From Myxococcota bacterium (lineage in GTDB: Bacteria; Myxococcota_A; Polyangia; HGW-17; JAJRWW01): a stretch of DNA of 11,614 bases. Below are positions 7,697 to 11,614 of the stretch, piece after piece; positions within the stretch are counted from its first letter, which is position 1, and each line of letters begins with the position of its first letter. The notes under the pieces are model-generated. The model was not told the DNA's origin and did no database searches. It worked only from the letters and a program-made list of their open reading frames with translations. The stretch spans positions 1 to 11,614 of the forward strand of contig JAJRWW010000593.1 in NCBI GenBank assembly GCA_024276595.1, given 5' to 3'. Both the position numbers and the translations under genes were made by a program.

Positions 7697-8929
7697 TCAG
7701 TTGGCCTGGTCGAGCTGCTCCACGAACGCCTCGATGGATGTCTTGGCCTGCTCCTCGGAGTAGCAGCGAAGGTCGTTCAGATCTCCGTTGATGACAAGGA
7801 AGGGCAGGGAGAGGCGCTCCGAGAGGCGCTGGGGCATTCCGTATCGGTTGTTGGAGTTGTTGGGGCAGGTCTTGGCGTCGTGGTAGACGATCCCGTCCAC
7901 CTGGTACTGCTCGCACATGGAGGCGATGTAGTCCTCCTTGACCGCGTCGTCGCGCACGATAAATAGCTCCGTGTAGGCCCGGGCCATGGAGCGGAAGGGG
8001 TCGTCCGGGTCTAGCTGATTGAAGATCCAGGAGTTGCAGTATGTGGACGCAACGACGCAGGTCTCCAGCTCCAGGAACTGCTGGCTCAGGGGGCGTAGCT
8101 TGCCCCACACGGGCATCCCTTCCCAGTAGAGCCGATGGCGCTCTCCCTCGACGGCTGCAACCCCGTCGGCGACCCGCTGCTCCAGCTCGGCCAGCAGCAG
8201 CTCGTAGTAGTCCACCGCCGCCTGGGTGCCTCGGAGGACCACCGCCGGCCCCATGTGAATTGTGCCGTCAAAGAAGGTGAGCGCAGCGGGCCGGGCGGCG
8301 CCGGTGCAAAGCACTCGCTCCCACAGCTCCGAGCAGCGCCTCGAGAGCGCCACAGACTCGCGGAATCGGTCCGGATCCAGGGGGCCAGCGATCTCCTCCA
8401 GCTCCGTGGCGAGACGCTCCACCTGGGCGGTAATGGAGGCAACGTGGTCGTCCGCCACCGGGCCGATGTTCCTGTGGGTCTGGATGCCCAGGCAGGGCAC
8501 CCCCCAGTGGCGCGCGTACCACATGAACCAGTCCTGCACGTCTCTGCACTGGTTGGTGTTGTACACCAGCACGTCCGGTCTGGGTACGGACTGGATGCCA
8601 TAGGCCCGGGTCAGGGGAGTGTAGCCCTGGAGAAAAGCTCCCACGTCGGCGGTCAAGTAGGAGCAGATGTCCGGGGAGTAGCCCACCGCGTTGGCGTGGG
8701 GGATGTAGTCGGTCGCCTTGCGGGTGGCCCCCAGGATGGCGGAGTGATTCTCCGGGTAGTAGACCTCGAAGCCGAAGCCCTGGAGGAGCTCCGCGGGTCC
8801 GACGCTGGTGCACCAGGCCACCTTCCGCGCGGGATCCTTGGAGGCCGCGTCGATGCCGAGGAAGTGGTCTGCCATGACCTTCTTCATCTGCCTTGCCGCG
8901 GCTATTCGTCTGGGTTTGACCTCGCTCAT
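7697..8929 (-). CDS. 2-hydroxyacyl-CoA dehydratase / benzoyl-CoA reductase (HgdB/BcrB-C) family D-component, single copy
   Basis: This is a 410-residue iron-sulfur protein of the family that carries out radical dehydration of 2-hydroxyacyl-CoA or ATP-driven reduction of aromatic CoA esters, powered by the activase encoded next to it. Eleven cysteines are present. Those most likely to hold the cluster are Cys40 (VAWCTSVGPAELLQGFG), Cys89 (YSPDICSYLT), Cys128 (YNTNQCRDVQDW) and Cys355 (YHDAKTCPNNSNNRYG). The C-terminal GDLNDLRCYSEEQ (382-394) matches the usual ending of the family. I chose the ATG at 8929 because a strong GGAGG (8935-8939) lies five bases before it and a candidate promoter would fall inside the longer frame that starts at 9019. 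It heads the operon. Known dehydratases and class I benzoyl-CoA reductases need a second, related subunit, which is absent here. A homodimeric double-cubane-type reductase (YjiM-like) is therefore a serious alternative. The substrate is unknown. Confidence 0.88.
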   Translation of the reverse strand: MSEVKPRRIAAARQMKKVMADHFLGIDAASKDPARKVAWCTSVGPAELLQGFGFEVYYPENHSAILGATRKATDYIPHANAVGYSPDICSYLTADVGAFLQGYTPLTRAYGIQSVPRPDVLVYNTNQCRDVQDWFMWYARHWGVPCLGIQTHRNIGPVADDHVASITAQVERLATELEEIAGPLDPDRFRESVALSRRCSELWERVLCTGAARPAALTFFDGTIHMGPAVVLRGTQAAVDYYELLLAELEQRVADGVAAVEGERHRLYWEGMPVWGKLRPLSQQFLELETCVVASTYCNSWIFNQLDPDDPFRSMARAYTELFIVRDDAVKEDYIASMCEQYQVDGIVYHDAKTCPNNSNNRYGMPQRLSERLSLPFLVINGDLNDLRCYSEEQAKTSIEAFVEQLDQAN

Positions 8930-8934
8930 GCTCG

Positions 8935-8939
8935 CCTCC
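8935..8939 (-). promoter_or_regulatory. Ribosome binding site GGAGG that fixes the start of the D-component
   Basis: On the minus strand GGAGG is followed by CGAGC and then ATG at 8929, an ideal Shine-Dalgarno spacing of five bases. The alternative upstream ATG at 9019 has no comparable site, so this motif settles the start at 8929. Confidence 0.75.
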
Positions 8940-8963
8940 GCTTGCCTGGCTTTTTCGGTGTCA

Positions 8964-8992
8964 GGTAGAGCAGTTGCGGCAGTGCTTGTCAA
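8964..8992 (-). promoter_or_regulatory. Candidate sigma-70 promoter of the minus-strand operon
   Basis: Read on the minus strand, a perfect -35 box TTGACA (8987-8992) is followed after 17 bp by TCTACC (8964-8969), a weak match to TATAAT (3 of 6). Transcription would begin near 8957, giving a leader of about 28 nt that contains the GGAGG. Position, spacing and the head-of-operon context support it. The poor -10 suggests it may need an activator, and the tandem repeat beside the -35 box would be a natural site for one. Confidence 0.42.
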
Positions 8993-9009
8993 GCCGATCC
9001 AAGCTGATC
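8990..9009. repeat. Tandem 10-bp direct repeat overlapping the -35 box (possible operator)
   Basis: On the plus strand CAAGCCGATC (8990-8999) is followed immediately by CAAGCTGATC (9000-9009); on the minus strand this reads GATCAGCTTG then GATCGGCTTG. The copies differ at one base and are spaced about one helical turn apart, so two protein subunits could bind the same face of the DNA. The inner copy runs into TTGACA. Both neighbouring 10-mers differ, so there are only two copies. Confidence 0.4.
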
Positions 9010-9043
9010 TGGCTTCCATCCATCCTGTAACGGCGAGTTGGAA

Positions 9044-9058
9044 TAGCCGCTTTGGCTA
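9044..9058. repeat. Short inverted repeat upstream of the operon promoter
   Basis: TAGCC (9044-9048) and GGCTA (9054-9058) are perfect inverted copies around the 5-bp centre GCTTT. The element lies about 50 bp upstream of the candidate -35 box on the minus strand. It could be a regulator site or chance, and it has no T-run that would make it a terminator. Confidence 0.2.
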
Positions 9059-9106
9059 GAAAAGTGGCCATTGGAATCAGGGGGTTGCGGCGCACGGGGC
9101 TTTTTG

Positions 9107-9129
9107 GCGCTGGTGGCGTGAACCAGCGC
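9107..9129. repeat. Perfect 8-bp inverted repeat at the left edge of the Fic segment
   Basis: GCGCTGGT (9107-9114) and ACCAGCGC (9122-9129) are exact reverse complements around a 7-base loop GGCGTGA. On the plus strand TTTTT (9101-9105) precedes it and a run of seven G (9131-9137) follows. It is not an intrinsic terminator in either direction, because no T-run follows the stem on either strand. It sits just where the Fic reading frame opens, so it may mark the junction of an insertion or deletion. Confidence 0.45.
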
Positions 9130-9271
9130 GGGGGGGGCGAGAGCGCGAAACGCTACCGCGAGGCGAGACGCGCCCCCGCCGAACGCGGACGTCGAAGAGG
9201 TCTGCAACTACCTCGACGCGCTGACCTTCGCGCGCGAGCAGCTCGCCGACCCCTCCGGCCTGCCACTCTCG
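9122..9271 (+). pseudogene. Start-less 5' coding remnant of the Fic gene
   Basis: This is the same reading frame as the Fic gene, from just after the TGA at 9119-9121 up to its first ATG. The part from 9188 encodes DVEEVCNYLDALTFAREQLA, then ADPSGLPLS, which is the helix that normally precedes the Fic core in Fic/DOC proteins with an N-terminal Fic_N domain. It is therefore true coding sequence of the ancestral gene. There is no ATG, GTG or TTG in this stretch, and the upstream part with the expected inhibitory motif (S/T-x3-E-G/N) is not found in any plus-strand frame. The 5' end of the gene has been lost. Confidence 0.6.
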
Positions 9272-10045
9272 ATGCGGCTGCTCAACGAGACGCACCGGCT
9301 CTTGCTCCGAGGTGTGCGCGGCGAGAGCAAGCAGCCCGGCGAGGTGCGGCGCAGCCAGAACTGGATCGGCGGCAGTCGGCCGGGGAACGCAGCCTACGTG
9401 CCCCCACCCCCGAACGCGCCGCCCGAGGTGCTCTCCGCTTTCGAGCGCTACATCCACGCCGACGACGCGCTGCCGGCGGTGGTCCGTGCAGGTCTGCTCC
9501 ACGTGCAGCTCGAGACCATCCACCCGTACCTCGACGGCAACGGACGCATCGGTCGCCTGCTCGTCACCCTGCTGCTCGAGCACTGGCGCCTGCTCACGCG
9601 CCCGCTGCTCTACCTGAGCCTCTTCTTCAAGCGCCATCGGCAGGAGTACTACCGCCGCCTCAACGCGGTGCGCGTCGACGGCGACTGGGAGGCGTGGCTG
9701 GACTTCTTCCTCGACGGGGTGGCGACCATCGCCGACGAGGCCGTCGCCACCTCGCGCGATCTCTTCACCCTGGTGACCGCCCACCGGCAGCGCGTCATCC
9801 ACCACACCGGCGTCGACCTGCTCGCCGTGCAGCTCTTCGAGCGCCTGCCCAGCCGGCCCATCGTGACCGCGCCGTGGGTCGTCGAGGCGCTGTCGACGAC
9901 GAAGCCCACCGCGGGGCGCGCCATCGAGGCGCTCGAGGCCGCTGGCGTCCTGGCGGAGACCACCGGCAAGAAGCGCGATCGCGTCTACGCGTACCAGGCC
10001 TACCTCGACCGGCTACGCGCGGGGACCGAGCTCGGTGACGAGTAG
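9272..10045 (+). CDS. Fic-domain AMP-transferase, 5'-truncated (possible pseudogene)
   Basis: Fic proteins transfer AMP or another nucleotide moiety from a nucleotide to hydroxyl side chains of target proteins. The first in-frame ATG gives 257 residues that begin inside the conserved region (RLLNETHRLLLRGVRG). They include SQNWIGG and the complete catalytic motif HPYLDGNGRIGR (84-95, His84), and end in a winged-helix-like part (about 196-245). The usual N-terminal 100 or so residues, with the inhibitory glutamate helix of class II Fic proteins, are missing, and no Shine-Dalgarno sequence precedes the ATG. If translated, the product could be unrestrained or, more likely, misfolded. The gene is on the opposite strand to both neighbours, and its CG-rich codons differ visibly from the flanking style, which suggests horizontal transfer. 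Family certain; functional status doubtful. Confidence 0.75.
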   Translation: MRLLNETHRLLLRGVRGESKQPGEVRRSQNWIGGSRPGNAAYVPPPPNAPPEVLSAFERYIHADDALPAVVRAGLLHVQLETIHPYLDGNGRIGRLLVTLLLEHWRLLTRPLLYLSLFFKRHRQEYYRRLNAVRVDGDWEAWLDFFLDGVATIADEAVATSRDLFTLVTAHRQRVIHHTGVDLLAVQLFERLPSRPIVTAPWVVEALSTTKPTAGRAIEALEAAGVLAETTGKKRDRVYAYQAYLDRLRAGTELGDE

Positions 10046-10174
10046 CGATCGCCGCACGAAGCTTCAGCGAGGCCTTGGTCTCGTGCGTCGGGGCCCGTGT
10101 CCCACTCGGCGCAGGGGCGGGCTCTACTCTGCTGCTGAGGGCGACAACTATCCTGACACAGGGGGCCAGGGCGG
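10046..10174. other. Convergent spacer between the Fic and TPR genes
   Basis: These 129 bases separate the stops of two converging genes. I found only short palindromes (GAAGCTTC near 10061, and CCTG/CAGG around a three-base loop near 10150-10162) and no hairpin followed by a T-run on either strand. No gene, RNA or clear terminator can be supported. Confidence 0.4.
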
Positions 10175-11614
10175 CTACCTGGAGTTGGCCCGGGCTGGCG
10201 CGGGGCGGGCGGGAGAGGGGGAAGGCATTGACCGGAGCCGTCGCCGGGCGAGCTTGTAGGCGCTGGTTGGGTCGGGGGACTTGGGCCTGGGCACCCGCAG
10301 GTAGGAGGCGCGGGCCTCGGGCAGGAGTCCGAGCTGCTCCGCGATGCGCCCGTAGAGGTACCACAGGTGCTCTCGGGGCTTGATCCAGCCCAGGGCACTG
10401 ATGGTCCTGTTCAGGGTCTCCCGGGCTGCCTGGAGCTTGCCCATCTCGGCCTGGATGTTTCCGAGGGTGTCGAGGCTGGCGGTGCTGCTGCCGTTGAGAT
10501 TCACCGCCCGCCGGGCGAGTTTCAGGGCGCGCTTGGCGTCAAAGGGTCGCAAAAAGAGCTCCAGCCAGGCACGGTTGTTGCTGGCGATGGCCCGGCCTGC
10601 GTTCTCCCCCAGCACGGAGTCGTAATGCCTGGCAGCCTCCCTGAGCTTGCCCCTGGCAGAGGCGACCATGGCCAAGGCCACGCCTCCCTGCCAGCGCGTG
10701 GGATAGCGCTTGTGGTAGCGTCTGGCCACCCGGAGGGCCTTGCGCAGCTTCCGGGCGCTGATCAGGGCTACGACATAGCCCAGCAGCAGCCTGCGGGCCC
10801 GGTGGCTCATTCTCCAGAGCTTGCCATAGACCCGGGCGGCGTCGGCGAAGCGACCCTGGGCGGAGTAGGTGCTCTGCAGGGCGCGCAGGATCTGGATCCT
10901 GACCTCCCGGTCGGGTCGGCGAGCCAGGGCCCGCAGCAGGATCTTCGTGGCGGTCTTCCGGTGCTGCTTGGAGGAGATGGCCAGCAGCGCCGCTGCGATC
11001 CGAATGCGCTTGCGCCCCTGCTTGACCCGTCGCTCCCAAAGGTGCTCAAAGGTCGACCCGGAGTAGGGCGACATCGGGGCGTCGGAGGTGTCGCGCGCCC
11101 AGTCCAGCCAACGCCGGGCGCCAGCCAGGTCGCCCCGTCGCGCCCGCGCCAGGGCCTCGATACCCATCTCTCCTGCGATCCACGAGCTCGCCCTGATGCG
11201 GTAGGCGCCGCGCTCCTTGACGACGAACAGCGTCAGGAAGACCTTCTCCGTGGAGCGGAGAATGGCCCTGGCTCGGTACCCGACCCTGTCGCTGCCGTCG
11301 ACCTTGGTCTTCAGGTATGCGATCGTCATATCTGCCAGAGTGCCAGGGGGGGGTTGTGAGAACATGCCCTTGCTTCGGATCGCGTCGACCAACTTTGTGA
11401 AGCCTTGGATGAGCTGTTTCTGAGCCGCCAGGCCCATGTGGGCAGAGGCCAGGCCGCGCTTCAAGGTGGCGGCAGAGAGGCGCCCCAAAAAGGCGAGCCT
11501 CAGCAGGCGCAGCAGCAGCGATCCCGGGGTGGGTGAGGAGCGGTCCAGGTGGGCGGTGGAGCGCAAGTGCTTGGTCCACTGCTGCATGCTCTTGGCGCCG
11601 ACAATTCTGTAGGA
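10175..11614 (-). CDS. TPR-repeat protein of unknown function, 5' end outside the window
   Basis: The product is basic and mostly helical. Numbered from the ATG at 11587 it has 470 residues. From about residue 205 to 440 it is a chain of helix-turn-helix units with tetratricopeptide character, for example QSTYSAQGRFADAARVYGKL (238-257), ASLDTLGNIQAEMGKLQAAR (370-389) and LYGRIAEQLGLLPEARASYL (411-430). The N-terminal part has an extended region with GAYRIRASSW and GDLAGARRWLDWARD (152-166), then a Pro/Ala-rich C-terminus. TPR arrays bind other proteins; nothing here shows an enzyme. I extend the gene to the edge because the frame stays open upstream of 11587 (nine more codons, reading SYRIVGAKS) with no Shine-Dalgarno sequence before that ATG, so the true start is probably beyond 11614. 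It is separate from the reductase operon. I do not recognise the family by name. Confidence 0.7.
   Translation of the reverse strand, partial: SYRIVGAKSMQQWTKHLRSTAHLDRSSPTPGSLLLRLLRLAFLGRLSAATLKRGLASAHMGLAAQKQLIQGFTKLVDAIRSKGMFSQPPPGTLADMTIAYLKTKVDGSDRVGYRARAILRSTEKVFLTLFVVKERGAYRIRASSWIAGEMGIEALARARRGDLAGARRWLDWARDTSDAPMSPYSGSTFEHLWERRVKQGRKRIRIAAALLAISSKQHRKTATKILLRALARRPDREVRIQILRALQSTYSAQGRFADAARVYGKLWRMSHRARRLLLGYVVALISARKLRKALRVARRYHKRYPTRWQGGVALAMVASARGKLREAARHYDSVLGENAGRAIASNNRAWLELFLRPFDAKRALKLARRAVNLNGSSTASLDTLGNIQAEMGKLQAARETLNRTISALGWIKPREHLWYLYGRIAEQLGLLPEARASYLRVPRPKSPDPTSAYKLARRRLRSMPSPSPARPAPARANSR

Noticed and set aside
7692..8108. An upstream extension of the activase frame to 8108.
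   Set aside because: It overlaps the end of the D-component gene in another frame, and its translation has no family features. The activase motif begins right after the ATG at 7691.
8930..9019. A longer start for the D-component at 9019.
   Set aside because: The extra 30 residues cover the candidate promoter and no ribosome site precedes them; GGAGG supports 8929.
8930..9121. A cobalamin riboswitch in the operon leader.
   Set aside because: No B12-box-like sequence was seen, and the leader after the proposed promoter is only about 28 nt.
9101..9129. The hairpin before the Fic gene as an intrinsic terminator.
   Set aside because: A T-run precedes rather than follows the stem on the plus strand, and on the minus strand A residues follow, so neither direction fits.
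9052..10038. A 328-codon plus-strand frame that starts before the Fic gene.
   Set aside because: It is out of frame with the Fic motif, extremely Arg/Ala/Pro-rich and has no homology features. The real gene is in the next frame.
10367..11359. A 330-codon plus-strand open frame.
   Set aside because: It is antisense to the TPR gene and has Gly/Pro/Gln-rich shadow composition with no recognisable motif.
1..11614. tRNA, rRNA, CRISPR arrays, insertion sequences.
   Set aside because: I saw no cloverleaf, rRNA-like sequence, regularly spaced repeats or transposase motifs on either strand.

Overview
The window looks like a piece of a high-GC Gram-negative chromosome. I infer a deltaproteobacterium in the broad sense (Myxococcota, Desulfobacterota or a relative), because a secreted Cys-rich lipoprotein, a large TPR protein and oxygen-sensitive archerase chemistry occur together. 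No rRNA, tRNA or other taxonomic marker is present, so this is only an inference. The BadF/HgdC-type activase implies that at least part of the life style is anaerobic or microaerobic.

Layout. Positions 8929 to 1 carry one tightly packed minus-strand block of eight genes, read right to left. They are: a 2-hydroxyacyl-CoA dehydratase / benzoyl-CoA reductase (HgdB/BcrB-C) family protein; its ATP-dependent [4Fe-4S] activase; an ADP-forming acyl-CoA synthetase; an AMP-forming acyl-CoA ligase; a BtuF-like binding protein; a BtuD-like ATPase; a BtuC-like permease; and the start of a Cys-rich lipoprotein cut by the window edge. Gaps are -4 to about 40 bp, except before the lipoprotein, whose start is uncertain, so I read the block as one operon. 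A candidate promoter lies at 8964-8992, and a tandem 10-bp repeat (8990-9009) touches its -35 box.

Positions 9107-10045 hold a plus-strand Fic-domain gene with an intact catalytic motif. It has lost its N-terminal part and normal start, and it begins beside a perfect 8-bp inverted repeat. It looks like a transferred, 5'-truncated gene. After a short convergent spacer (10046-10174) with no clear terminator, a minus-strand TPR-repeat protein runs from 10175 through the right edge.

How the genes may work together. The activase should hydrolyse ATP to pass low-potential electrons to the single D-component, which reduces or dehydrates a substrate. The two ligases would make, or recover energy from, a CoA thioester. 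The BtuFCD-like transporter would import a corrinoid or other metal chelate. Only one D-component is encoded, whereas dehydratases and class I benzoyl-CoA reductases need two different subunits. The pair could therefore be a homodimeric double-cubane-cluster type reductase, and the operon as a whole is the most interesting candidate system here.
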